Shown: one piece after another, positions 1 to 7,865 of the stretch
How positions within the stretch are numbered: position 1 is the first letter of the stretch
Layout of the letters: every line of letters starts with the position of its first letter
The notes under the pieces: generated by a model
What the model saw: only the letters and a program-made list of their open reading frames with translations
Databases searched by the model: none
Told to the model about the DNA's origin: nothing
Program-made: the position numbers and the translations under genes
DNA from: Collimonas rhizosphaerae
GTDB taxonomy: Bacteria; Pseudomonadota; Gammaproteobacteria; Burkholderiales; Burkholderiaceae_D
Assembly (NCBI RefSeq): GCF_038896935.1
Contig: NZ_JBANDC010000007.1
Location: 186,001-250,000, forward strand
Reading direction: 5' to 3'
DNA: 64,000 bases

Positions 1-305
1 ACAGATAATGTCAACCTGGGGGACATAGCTGGTTTCCCTACCCAGCTTTCTTTTAAGCAATATATTACACCAAGTCAATGTGTTACACGCAAGCCAATTG
101 TTAATCTTAATTGTATCTCACTGTATCCGAGCGATTCTGGCCTCAGTTGATTGTCCACAAGACTCTTGCTACGACATTTTTCAAGCAAGTATTGCTGAAT
201 CCTATTGCCGAATCCGGGTTTTCCTGTTCAACTTCGGCTTGCTGGAAGTTAACATTCAGCAACCTTGATCCATATCAAAACAGGCTACTCAACGAAGGAA
301 ATGCG
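1..305. other. Non-coding leader at window start
   Basis: No convincing gene is visible in these 305 bases. Short open frames here lack ribosome binding sites and family resemblance. The stretch is AT-richer than its surroundings and probably holds the promoter of the collar-protein genes. The one clear motif is the FNR-type dyad at 265-278, annotated separately. Confidence 0.5.
265..278. promoter_or_regulatory. FNR/Anr-type box
   Basis: TTGATCCATATCAA matches the FNR/Anr consensus TTGAT-N4-ATCAA in all ten specified bases. It lies 27 nt before the first collar gene's ATG. That is too close for classical activation at -41.5 with a normal leader, so it would more likely act by repression, or may be fortuitous. 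Confidence 0.45.
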
Positions 306-896
306 ATGAACATATTTCTCGGTAGCATCATGACTTTCGGTTTTCAATTCAATCCCAGCGGCTGGCAGCAATGTAACGGCCAAACGCTCGGCATCGATCA
401 ATATTCGGCCTTGTTTGCCTTGCTAGGCACCAACTTTGGCGGCGACGGCGTGCAAACCTTTCAACTGCCGAACCTGCAAGGACGAATGCCGCTTTGCCAA
501 GGCAACGGCGCCACGCTGAGCCCGCGTGTGATCGGCGAGTTTTCCGGCACCGAAAGCATCTCGATCGGCATCAGCAACCTGCCGTCCCACACCCATACCG
601 CCACCTTTACACCTGCCGGCAGCAGCGGCTACACGGTGTCAGGCAACACCACCGGCAACCTGCTGGCGCCCACCGCGACCAACAACATCCCGTCGGGATC
701 GCCCGCCGGCACCTCGGCCGGGGCGATCTGGGGCTCGACCGCGCCCACCATCCCCTTGGGCGGCGCCGGCGGCGGCTCCGGAGCTACGGTGAGCAACGCC
801 CTCACGGGCAACAGCCAAGCAGTGGGAAGCATGAATCCCTACCTGGCGCTGAACTTCAGCATCGCCTTGGCGGGTATTTTTCCTTCGCGCAATTAA
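306..896 (+). CDS. Phage tail collar domain protein (microcystin-dependent protein family), copy 1
   Basis: This 196-aa protein belongs to the phage-tail-collar / 'microcystin-dependent protein' (MdpB-like) family. Visible hallmarks are the N-terminal FLGSIMTFGF segment, the GWQQCNGQTL collar motif near residues 20-30, a FQLPNLQGRMP segment, a Gly/Ser/Thr-rich second half and the family-typical C-terminus ending FPSRN. Such proteins resemble the distal collar of phage tail fibres; the cellular role is unknown. The ATG at 306 is chosen because AAGGAA precedes it and homology begins there, although the frame stays open further upstream. A paralogue follows after 80 nt. Family confidence is high, function low. 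Confidence 0.85.
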   Translation: MNIFLGSIMTFGFQFNPSGWQQCNGQTLGIDQYSALFALLGTNFGGDGVQTFQLPNLQGRMPLCQGNGATLSPRVIGEFSGTESISIGISNLPSHTHTATFTPAGSSGYTVSGNTTGNLLAPTATNNIPSGSPAGTSAGAIWGSTAPTIPLGGAGGGSGATVSNALTGNSQAVGSMNPYLALNFSIALAGIFPSRN

Positions 897-976
897 GCAT
901 TACCGCAGTAAAGCCAGCCGGCCTCGAATAGCAAAAACACCGGTCTTAAACCGCAGCAATGACAAGGGAGATTTCC

Positions 977-1570
977 ATGGAAGTGTTTCTCGGCAGCATA
1001 ATGACTTTCGGTTTTCAGTTTAATCCTAACGGCTGGCAGCAATGCAACGGCCAGACGCTCGCCATTCAGCAATATGCAGCCTTGTTCTCGCTGCTGGGCA
1101 CCACCTACGGCGGCAACGGCACGACATCCTTCCAGCTGCCGAATCTGCAAGGACGGGTGCCGATCGGCCAAGGCAACGGCATCGGCTTGACGCCGCGCGT
1201 ACTCGGCGAAGCGGCCGGCACTGAAAACATTTCGATCACCATCAACAATATGCCGTCCCATACCCATGTCGCCACCTTTACGCCGTCGGGCGGCGGCAGC
1301 GGCTACATGGTATCGAGCAATACCACCGGCAACCAGCTGGTGCCGAGCGCGACCAACAACATCTTGTCCGGATCGCCTGCGGGCCCGCAAGGCGCGGCGA
1401 TCTGGGGCTCGGCGGCCGGGACCATTCCTTTGGGCGGCAGCAGCGGCAGCGCCGGCGGCACCGTCACCAATGCACTCACCGGCAACAACATACCTGTGGG
1501 CAGCATGAACCCTTACCTGGCGCTGAACTTCAGCATCGCGCTGGTGGGTATTTTCCCGTCCCGTAATTAG
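977..1570 (+). CDS. Phage tail collar domain protein, copy 2
   Basis: This 197-aa paralogue of the gene upstream matches it along its whole length: GWQQCNGQTL, FQLPNLQGRVP, MPSHTH, NPYLALNFSIAL and a terminal FPSRN. The start at ATG 977 is supported by AAGGGAG at 964-970; an in-frame ATG at 959 lacks a ribosome binding site and lies before conserved sequence. The most divergent parts are the Gly/Ser linkers in the second half. A strong hairpin terminator follows at 1583-1621, so the two collar genes probably form one transcript. Tandem duplication is the simplest origin. Confidence 0.85.
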   Translation: MEVFLGSIMTFGFQFNPNGWQQCNGQTLAIQQYAALFSLLGTTYGGNGTTSFQLPNLQGRVPIGQGNGIGLTPRVLGEAAGTENISITINNMPSHTHVATFTPSGGGSGYMVSSNTTGNQLVPSATNNILSGSPAGPQGAAIWGSAAGTIPLGGSSGSAGGTVTNALTGNNIPVGSMNPYLALNFSIALVGIFPSRN

Positions 1571-1582
1571 CGGACAGCAATA

Positions 1583-1621
1583 GCGGGCAGGCCGGCTAGC
1601 GGCCTGCCCGCTGCCGTTTTT
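1583..1621 (+). terminator. Rho-independent terminator after collar genes
   Basis: An 11-bp perfect stem (GCGGGCAGGCC at 1583-1593 with GGCCTGCCCGC at 1601-1611) encloses a 7-nt loop. A T-run at 1617-1621 follows five bases after the stem. Confidence 0.7.
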
Positions 1622-1647
1622 CATTGCCGATAGATAGATTGAATCCG

Positions 1648-1968
1648 ATGCTAGAACTCGTTGACGCCGCTTATTTCACTCCCTCGACCGGACAGGTCTG
1701 CGCGCTGCAGCTGCCGGACGGCAGCGCCTTGCCGGTGCTGGTCGACAGCGTGAATGTGAAAGCGCAATACCGCAACCCGTATGCGCCGGAACAGCAGCGC
1801 CTGCCGTTCATCGTCACGCTGACTGCGCAGCAAGCCACCGAATTTCTCGAAGGCCCGTGTGCGATCGATTTGCCGCAACGCCAGCGCCTGGAAGGCGTTT
1901 ACGTATCGCGCCTGGCGCCGCTCGGACGCGATCCGGCCGGCGCCTATTTCCAGGTGGTGTTCAGCTAA
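1648..1968 (+). CDS. DUF6916 family protein
   Basis: This 106-aa (ATG 1648) small soluble protein resembles the DUF6916 family that is commonly encoded directly beside phage-tail-collar proteins. It is predicted to be mostly beta with no signal peptide; its C-terminus reads GAYFQVVF. In-frame TTG codons at 1624 and 1639 would lengthen it slightly but have no better ribosome binding site. It follows the terminator of the collar genes and ends six bases before the convergent acetyltransferase. The biochemical role is unknown; a partner or assembly role for the collar proteins is inference from neighbourhood. Confidence 0.65.
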   Translation: MLELVDAAYFTPSTGQVCALQLPDGSALPVLVDSVNVKAQYRNPYAPEQQRLPFIVTLTAQQATEFLEGPCAIDLPQRQRLEGVYVSRLAPLGRDPAGAYFQVVFS

Positions 1969-1974
1969 AGGGAT

Positions 1975-2475
1975 TCAAGGCTGCCGCGGATACCACACCA
2001 TGCGGTCGGCCATCAATTGCGATTCTTCCACCTGGAATCCGAGTTCCAGGTAGATGCGCTTGGCGCCGGGATTGTTGTGCCAAACCACCACCGTAACCGG
2101 GCACTGCACATTGCCGGCGGCTTGCAGCACTCCGCGCAGGACTGCCTTGCCGTAGCCGAAACCGCGGGCGACGGTAATAAAAGCAAGATAAATCACGCGC
2201 ACTTCGTTGTGGCCGAAATCCACCACCAAGGCGCCGACGGCGGCCTGGGTTTTCTCGATGACGAAATGCATGGCGTTTGGATACTCTTCTCCGGTGCCCT
2301 GCGCATGTACGGCATATTGCTGGGCGACCACCGTTTCGATGAATTCGGGTTCGCCGTCGATCAACTGCAGATCCGGGCGGGCGGAACGATACAGAGTTGC
2401 CAGAAAGGGCTGGTCGCCGGCGGCCGCAGGCCGCAGCGAAATGCCGGCCGGCATGGCAAAGGAAGAAGTGAGCAT
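1975..2475 (-). CDS. GNAT family N-acetyltransferase
   Basis: This 166-aa protein is a single GNAT domain. The acetyl-CoA-binding segment is visible around residues 95-120 (VIYLAFITVARGFGYGKAVL, the R/Q-x-x-G-x-G/A-type pyrophosphate loop), followed by the C-terminal KRIYLELGFQVEES motif typical of the family. The substrate is not deducible. It is convergent with the DUF6916 gene and transcribed away from the hydroxylase gene. GNATs are recurrent neighbours of tail-collar genes, so a protein-modifying role is possible but unproven. Confidence 0.8.
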   Translation of the reverse strand: MLTSSFAMPAGISLRPAAAGDQPFLATLYRSARPDLQLIDGEPEFIETVVAQQYAVHAQGTGEEYPNAMHFVIEKTQAAVGALVVDFGHNEVRVIYLAFITVARGFGYGKAVLRGVLQAAGNVQCPVTVVVWHNNPGAKRIYLELGFQVEESQLMADRMVWYPRQP

Positions 2476-2676
2476 GCTGAATTTTCTGAGGAATTGAAGT
2501 AAATACGGTGGCCGTCACTACGGCTGACATCCATTGCTGGAGCAAGCTTATAACAGAAGCCGCCTTGACGGCTGGAGTTGCCTCAAATAAAGTACTCCGG
2601 CGCAAGATTTTACCCGCGCTGCCGCCAAGCTGAGAAGCGCTGCAATCGACATATCCATTGGATTGAAGGTAGCCGA

Positions 2677-3375
2677 ATGAACCGATGCCTCAAGTTGCCG
2701 CTGCTGTTTGATCCTGATGCGCTGCTGAAGGATTTGCGCGCTTGCGAAGCCATGGAATGGCCGCCGCATTTCCATACCGAAGACTATGACGGCCTATGGT
2801 CGGGCCTGGCGCTGCGCTCGGCATCCGGCAAGGCGGACGATATCTATTCCCACCCAGGCAGCGCCACCCGCCTGGATACGCCTTTGCTCGGCCTATGCCC
2901 CTATATCACCGGCATCTTCAACGCCTTCGAATGCGAGATAGAGTCGGCCAGGCTGCTGCGCCTGGCGCCCGGCGCGCTCATCAAGGAACATCGGGACTTG
3001 CATACCGGATATCAGTTTGATGTCTTTCGCGTCCACATCCCGATCGAGACCAGCAGGCAAGTGCGATTCCTGCTTGGCGGACAAGCCTTGGACATGCGCG
3101 CAGGCGAGTGCTGGTATGCCGATTTCAGCCTGCCTCACAGTGTCGAGAATTGCGGGGACAGCGCGCGCACCAACCTGATCCTGGACTGCAAAAGGAATGG
3201 CTGGTCGGACCAGCTGTTCCGCCAGGCCGGCTACGATTTCGAGGCAGAGGCGCGCAGCCGCAGGCTTGACAGGGCAACCCGCGCCATGGTCATCGCACAC
3301 CTGTCCACGATGAAAAGCGAAACCGCGGAACGCTTGATCAAACAACTGGAAGCCGAGGCAGATAGCGATGAATAG
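2677..3375 (+). CDS. Aspartyl/asparaginyl beta-hydroxylase-like Fe(II)/2-oxoglutarate oxygenase
   Basis: This 232-aa protein resembles the Asp/Asn beta-hydroxylase family. Iron ligands appear as H105-x-D107 (in IKEHRDLHTG) and H154 (in SLPHSVENCG), with R164 placed to bind the 2-oxoglutarate carboxylate. The start at ATG 2677 is preceded by GAAGG at 2665-2669; the frame is open further upstream without support. Its end overlaps the sulfotransferase start by 8 bp, implying translational coupling. The substrate may be a peptidyl Asp/Asn or a small molecule; the neighbouring collar proteins are candidates only by position. Confidence 0.75.
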   Translation: MNRCLKLPLLFDPDALLKDLRACEAMEWPPHFHTEDYDGLWSGLALRSASGKADDIYSHPGSATRLDTPLLGLCPYITGIFNAFECEIESARLLRLAPGALIKEHRDLHTGYQFDVFRVHIPIETSRQVRFLLGGQALDMRAGECWYADFSLPHSVENCGDSARTNLILDCKRNGWSDQLFRQAGYDFEAEARSRRLDRATRAMVIAHLSTMKSETAERLIKQLEAEADSDE

Positions 3376-4369
3376 CGCAATACAGCAAGAGATACGGCAA
3401 GCCGATACGGCTGTCGTGGCCGAGGAATGGATACCCTACAAGCTGCTGCGGCAAGAACAGCAATGGCGTTGCCTGTGGCTCGACCTGGCGGGCAAGCGCA
3501 TTTCCGAGCCGTTTTTCTCCGACACGATTTTACGCTGCAAAGCCGGTGCCCCAATCGGCCGGCGCTTTGCCAGCATCAGCTCCCTGGAATACCTGACGGC
3601 ATGCGCAGCGGCAGCGGCCGACGTGGTCGCGCCAAGCGCATTTATTTTCCATGTTTCGCGCTGCGGCTCAACCCTGGTTTCGCAACTGCTCGGATTGAGC
3701 GAAAAAAATATCACCCTGTCTGAAGTGCCCCTGATCGATGAACTGCTGCGCGCGTCCCGCCGGCAGCCGGATCCCTCTGAAACGGAAGCTGCGCTGAAAG
3801 CCGGCATTTCTTTACTGGGCCGGCGCAGGTTCGGACAGGAAAAGCATTTGTTCATCAAGCTCGACAGCTGGCATGTCTTTTTTGCCGGCACGCTGAGAAG
3901 GCTTTACCCAGGGGTTCCGTTCGTACTGTTGTACCGCAGCCCGGACGAAGTGGTTTTTTCACATCAGAAGCGGCGCGGCATGCAGGCCGTGCCAGGGCTG
4001 CTTGAACCGGAACTGTTCGGCATGTCACACGCGGAATCGACAAGTTACGATGGCGACCGCTATATCGCCAAGGTGCTGGAATATTATTATTCGCAATTCT
4101 TGCTCATCGCCCAAAATGACGATCGCGCAATCCTGCTGGACTACCGGCAAGGCGGTATCGACATCGTGCGCCGGCTGGCCAGGTTTGCGGGCATGGCCCT
4201 GGATGAGGCAGAAATTGCGGAAATGGCAGTGCGTTCGCGCTTTCACGCAAAATATCCGGAACAGGGATTTGCAGAGGAAAAGAAAGAATCTTGCGTGTCT
4301 GCATATCTTCAGCCGGCACAGGCAATGTATGCCCGCCTTGAGCAACTGCGGGCAAGACTCTCCCGCTGA
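3368..4369 (+). CDS. Sulfotransferase family protein
   Basis: This 333-aa protein carries a sulfotransferase-like nucleotide-binding loop near residues 93-108 (FIFHVSRCGSTLVSQL, resembling the 5'-phosphosulfate loop that binds PAPS). A second segment near 178-195 (VPFVLLYRSPDEVVFSH) has the position and R-S character of the 3'-phosphate loop. There is no signal peptide. It is translationally coupled to the oxygenase gene (8-bp overlap). The acceptor is unknown; related proteins sulfate proteins, lipids or small molecules. Fold assignment is good, activity is inferred. Confidence 0.75.
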   Translation: MNSAIQQEIRQADTAVVAEEWIPYKLLRQEQQWRCLWLDLAGKRISEPFFSDTILRCKAGAPIGRRFASISSLEYLTACAAAAADVVAPSAFIFHVSRCGSTLVSQLLGLSEKNITLSEVPLIDELLRASRRQPDPSETEAALKAGISLLGRRRFGQEKHLFIKLDSWHVFFAGTLRRLYPGVPFVLLYRSPDEVVFSHQKRRGMQAVPGLLEPELFGMSHAESTSYDGDRYIAKVLEYYYSQFLLIAQNDDRAILLDYRQGGIDIVRRLARFAGMALDEAEIAEMAVRSRFHAKYPEQGFAEEKKESCVSAYLQPAQAMYARLEQLRARLSR

Positions 4370-4454
4370 TACACAACCGCCATTTCAGCAAATATGCCGC
4401 ATCAGGCAGGGAATGGTTCATGCCACGCCGGCAGTCCATCGCAAGCGGCGTCAG

Positions 4455-5408
4455 CTACGCAATATGCTTGTGGCAGATGCAATGCCCCCAGCGGTACAGG
4501 TGCATATTGTGCAGCAGGTCCTTGGTTGCCGTCGGCACGCCGCTCAGAAGGATTTCCTTGGCGGTCAGGCCGAATACCGCCAGGCTGATCGACGGCGCCA
4601 GCGACACCACCGCGTGCCAGGTCCGTTTCGGTATGAACAGCGCGTCGCCCTGCTCCACCCGCGCGTACAAGCCTTTGGCCTGTTCCAGCTCGCGCAGCTG
4701 TTCCGGGTTCTTGTCGAAATGCGCGATGTTGATCGAACTCAGGGTGGCGCCCCAGTCGTATTTTTTCGACGGCCGCATGAACGCTTCTTCCGACGGCGGG
4801 AACATGACAAATTCCTTGATTCCGCGCGCCTGGCAAAACCAGTTGTTGGGCACATCGCGATGCAGTCCGGTGTGGGTGTTGGCCGGCCCCATGAATACCG
4901 ATTCCCAGGTCCAGCGCCAGCCCGGCCACAGGCTGCGGATATCGAAATCGCTGCGCAGCTGCGGGAAATCCTCCAGGATGCTCCATTGCGCCAGGTAGTT
5001 CCGATGCGGGGTGAACGATTGCATGTGCGCCCAGTTGAGGTGGAACTCCTCGCCCGGCTGCAACTGCAGGCGCCGCCGGTTCGGCAGCAGGCCGGCTTCG
5101 TCGCTGACCGGCACGGTCGCCAGCGCGGCAAGTTCACGCAGGTACGGCGCAATCGGCAGCAGCGGACGCTCCTGCGTTTCGCCCTGTTCGACCAGGCCGT
5201 TCTGGAATTTCCTGGTCGGCTCCGAGCCGTCCTTGTTGCGCAACTGCGCCATCTTTTCAAAAGACCAGTTTTCCTGCGCCGGCCAGTTACGCAACGCGCC
5301 CTTCACCAGCAAGGGCCGGGTCCGTTCGCCGAAGCCGCCCTCCTGCGCCAGTTGCAATGCGTCGATTTCTTCCACCAGCTTAAATGCGGGACCTAAAATT
5401 TGTGTCAT
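4455..5408 (-). CDS. JmjC / cupin-like oxygenase
   Basis: This 317-aa protein resembles cupin-8 / JmjC hydroxylases. The iron site is visible as H183-x-D185 in NTHTGLHRDVPNNW, K198 as the likely 2-oxoglutarate contact in GIKEFVMFPP, and H265 in IPKRTWHAVV. The ATG at 5408 sits 19 nt after the upstream membrane-protein gene; starting at 5480 would overlap that gene by 53 bp. It is convergent with the sulfotransferase and is the second 2-oxoglutarate-type oxygenase of the region. Related enzymes hydroxylate protein or tRNA residues; the substrate here is unknown. Confidence 0.75.
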   Translation of the reverse strand: MTQILGPAFKLVEEIDALQLAQEGGFGERTRPLLVKGALRNWPAQENWSFEKMAQLRNKDGSEPTRKFQNGLVEQGETQERPLLPIAPYLRELAALATVPVSDEAGLLPNRRRLQLQPGEEFHLNWAHMQSFTPHRNYLAQWSILEDFPQLRSDFDIRSLWPGWRWTWESVFMGPANTHTGLHRDVPNNWFCQARGIKEFVMFPPSEEAFMRPSKKYDWGATLSSINIAHFDKNPEQLRELEQAKGLYARVEQGDALFIPKRTWHAVVSLAPSISLAVFGLTAKEILLSGVPTATKDLLHNMHLYRWGHCICHKHIA

Positions 5409-5427
5409 ATCCTGATTACCTGCGATG

Positions 5428-5730
5428 TCAAGGGAGCCGGCTGTCGTTTTCACTGACGGGGACGTAACGCCGCTCACCACTGTCGGGGCTGTACCATACG
5501 CTCATCACGCGGCCCGATTCAGGATCGACAAAACGCTCCCCGGTTTCCTGCCAAGGGCCGTCGTCCGGTTTGGGCGCGTGCGCATAGCGCCAGCGTTCCA
5601 GCAATACTGCCGCCGCCAGCAGCAAGCCCCAAAAGGCGAACGGCCAGGCGCCGTCGGCGCCGGCAATGACGCCGACCAGGCCGGCCAGCGCCAGCAGCAC
5701 CGCAAAACCAAGCAGCAGCAGGCGCAACAT
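5428..5730 (-). CDS. Small membrane protein
   Basis: This 100-aa protein has two closely spaced hydrophobic segments (about residues 1-24 and 29-45), a basic/aromatic turn (ERWRYAHAPKP) and a soluble tail whose WQETGERFVDPESGRVMSVW resembles tails of conserved Burkholderiales hypothetical membrane proteins. It starts two bases after the YbjQ gene ends, so the two are probably co-transcribed. I do not recognise a function. Confidence 0.65.
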   Translation of the reverse strand: MLRLLLLGFAVLLALAGLVGVIAGADGAWPFAFWGLLLAAAVLLERWRYAHAPKPDDGPWQETGERFVDPESGRVMSVWYSPDSGERRYVPVSENDSRLP

Positions 5731-5732
5731 GG

Positions 5733-6059
5733 TCAGGCCACAACCGGCTCGACCACCACCGCCGTGCCATATGCCACGATCTCGCTCATGGTCTGTCCCA
5801 TTTCCGATGAATCGAAGCGCATCATCACTACTGCGTTGCCGCCCATGCGATGGGCGTTCTTGACCATGCGGTCGACTGCATGGCGGCGCGCTTCCTCAAG
5901 CAGCTGCGTATATTCGGTGATTTCGCCGCCGACCAGCGAGCGCAGCCCAGCCATGATGTTGCCCGCCAGGCCGCGGCTGCGCACCACCAGCCCGAACACC
6001 TGGCCTTTGACTTCCGTGACCCGGTAACCCGAGATGTTTTCTGTCGTGACCACCAGCAT
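5733..6059 (-). CDS. YbjQ family (DUF74, heavy-metal-binding-like) protein
   Basis: This 108-aa protein is a single YbjQ domain. Family features are LVVTTENISGYRV at the N-terminus, GLAGNIMAGLRSLVGGEITEY in the middle, and GGNAVVMMRFDSSEM with a C-terminal YGTAVVV. The ATG at 6059 has a GGGGGA ribosome binding site 4-5 bases upstream, preferred over an in-frame ATG at 6089. YbjQ proteins form compact oligomers of unknown function; the 'heavy-metal binding' label comes from structure, not proven activity. A three-domain relative lies at 18793-19917. Confidence 0.85.
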   Translation of the reverse strand: MLVVTTENISGYRVTEVKGQVFGLVVRSRGLAGNIMAGLRSLVGGEITEYTQLLEEARRHAVDRMVKNAHRMGGNAVVMMRFDSSEMGQTMSEIVAYGTAVVVEPVVA

Positions 6060-6136
6060 ATTTCCCCCATGAAGATTGCCGCAATCCAATTGTAAATCAG
6101 CGCGCCCGCTTCACGGGAATTTCCTCGGCCGCCGGC

Positions 6137-7162
6137 TCAAACCCGCACCAGCAGCTTGCCGATATTCTTCCCCTCGAACAGGCTGTTGAGCGCTTCCGGC
6201 AATTGCTCGAAGCCATCGACATAGGTTTCCTGGAAAACAATCTCGCCGCTTTTCACCCATGGCGCCACGATCGCCAGCATTTCATCCATGCGGTGGGCGA
6301 AGTCGCGCGCCAGGATGCCCTGGATGGTGGCGCGCTGGAACAGCATGTGCTGCAGGAAGCGCGGACCGAGGTCAGGCGTGTCGAGGCCGCCGTCATACTG
6401 GCTGATGGCGCCGCAAATGATGATGCGCGCGCGCCGCTTGATCAGCGGGATGACGGCGTCGGTGATGGCGCCGCCGACGTTGTCAAAATAGATATCGACG
6501 CCGCCGGTAGCGGACTGGATTGCCGCGCTCAGCGCCGCCGGCGTGGCATGGGCGCGATAGTCGACCGCGCCGTCAAGCTTCAGCGTTTCGGTAAGGAATC
6601 TGCACTTCTCGGGCCCGCCGGCAATCCCGATCACGCGGCAGCCGGCGCGTTTGCCGAACTGCGCCACCAGCGAACCGACCGCGCCGGCAGCCCCGGACAC
6701 CAGCAAGGTATCGCCGGGCCGAGGCCGTCCGGCTTCGGTCAGTCCGAACCAGGCGGTCCGCCCCGGCATGCCGAGCACGCCCAGCGCGGTGGAAACCGGC
6801 GCCGCGGCGGGATCAAGCTTGGTGAGTTCGCTGTGGTGGCAGCGCGCATACAGCTGCCAGCCGCTGTAGGCCGACACCCAGTCGCCGGCCTTGAACAGCG
6901 GGCTGGCCGACGCCACCACTTCGCCCACCACGCCGGCGCGCTGGACGATGCCCAGCGGATGCGGCACGTCGTAGGTATTGCGTTCATGCTGCTGGATGCG
7001 GATATAAGGATCGACGCTGACGATCCTGGCGCGCAGGATCACTTCATTGGCCGAGAGATTCCCGTCCAGTTCGGTTGCACGCAACTCGTAGTGTTCATTG
7101 CTGACGCGTCCATCGGGACGCTTGACGTAAAACCATTGCTGGTTCTGGTATGTGCTTTGCAT
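6137..7162 (-). CDS. NADP-dependent MDR-family oxidoreductase (CurA / 2-alkenal reductase-like)
   Basis: This 341-aa zinc-independent medium-chain reductase begins with the N-terminal WFYVKRPDGRVS segment typical of curcumin reductase CurA and 2-alkenal reductases. The Rossmann motif SGAAGAVGSLVAQFGK lies near residues 155-170 and YFDNVGG follows near 235. The family reduces alpha,beta-unsaturated carbonyls with NADPH. ATG 7162 gives the family N-terminus; the frame is open to 7225 without homology. It lies 88 nt downstream of leuD on the same strand and may be co-transcribed. The substrate is unknown. Confidence 0.8.
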   Translation of the reverse strand: MQSTYQNQQWFYVKRPDGRVSNEHYELRATELDGNLSANEVILRARIVSVDPYIRIQQHERNTYDVPHPLGIVQRAGVVGEVVASASPLFKAGDWVSAYSGWQLYARCHHSELTKLDPAAAPVSTALGVLGMPGRTAWFGLTEAGRPRPGDTLLVSGAAGAVGSLVAQFGKRAGCRVIGIAGGPEKCRFLTETLKLDGAVDYRAHATPAALSAAIQSATGGVDIYFDNVGGAITDAVIPLIKRRARIIICGAISQYDGGLDTPDLGPRFLQHMLFQRATIQGILARDFAHRMDEMLAIVAPWVKSGEIVFQETYVDGFEQLPEALNSLFEGKNIGKLLVRV

Positions 7163-7250
7163 GTCTGGCGCCTGGTTGCTTTTGGCCTGACAGTGTAGCC
7201 AAATTGCAGCGACCGCGCCGGCCACGCCAAAAACCAGACTTCCGGCGTCG

Positions 7251-7865
7251 TTATGCGGGCGGCAACACGCGTCCCCAGGGAGCTGCGGCGCAGTGCTGCT
7301 GCTCGAACATTTCTATGCGCGGCAACAGCTGCAAGGTCGCTCCCACCATATCGAGCCCTTCGACAATCATCTTTTTATGGCGTGCGCCAAGCGAAAAGCC
7401 AAACACATGCGAGGCACTGCGGACTTCCATCTTTTCCAGGTCGATGGCCAGATGTTTGTCGTTCGCCTGGTCCTGCAGCAGCAAGTCGATCTGGTCCGCT
7501 TCCAGCACCACCAGCAGCAAACGATTGTTCAAGGCGTTGCTGAAAAATATCTCGCCGAAGCTGGAGGCAAGCACCGCCTCGATGCCCAGTTGCTGCAAAC
7601 CCCATACCGCATGCTCGCGGCTCGAGCCGCAACCGAAATTGGGGCCGCCGACCAGGATATTGGCATGCGCGTACTCGGCGCGGTTGAGCACAAAATCCGA
7701 CCTGGGGCTGCCATCGGGATGGAACCGCAAGTCAAACAGCACACCCTTGTCCAATCCTTCCTTGGTGATGATGCGCAAGAACTGCTTGGGCATGATCTGG
7801 TCGGTATCCAGGTTGTCGATCAGCAGCGGCGCCGCGATGCCTGTTATGTTTGTCTTGTCATGCAT
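7251..7865 (-). CDS. leuD: 3-isopropylmalate dehydratase small subunit (LeuD-type)
   Basis: This 204-aa protein is the swivel domain of an aconitase-superfamily isomerase. It shows LLIDNLDTDQIMPKQFL at the N-terminus and the substrate-recognition loop GPNFGCGSSREHAVW, with GEIFFSNALNN further on. The ATG at 7865 overlaps the leuC stop by 8 bp, indicating coupled translation. There is no leuB or leuA next to it, and the operon carries a dehalogenase-like hydrolase, so this pair could act on a 2-alkylmalate-like compound other than 3-isopropylmalate; that specificity is inference. Confidence 0.85.
   Translation of the reverse strand: MHDKTNITGIAAPLLIDNLDTDQIMPKQFLRIITKEGLDKGVLFDLRFHPDGSPRSDFVLNRAEYAHANILVGGPNFGCGSSREHAVWGLQQLGIEAVLASSFGEIFFSNALNNRLLLVVLEADQIDLLLQDQANDKHLAIDLEKMEVRSASHVFGFSLGARHKKMIVEGLDMVGATLQLLPRIEMFEQQHCAAAPWGRVLPPA

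Noticed and set aside
80..268. A 62-codon frame before the first collar gene
   Set aside because: It has no ribosome binding site or homology, and another frame covers the same AT-rich DNA.
306..1570. Prophage remnant
   Set aside because: Collar domains alone suggest phage, but no capsid, tail tube, integrase or lysis genes are near, and this family is widespread in chromosomes without prophage.
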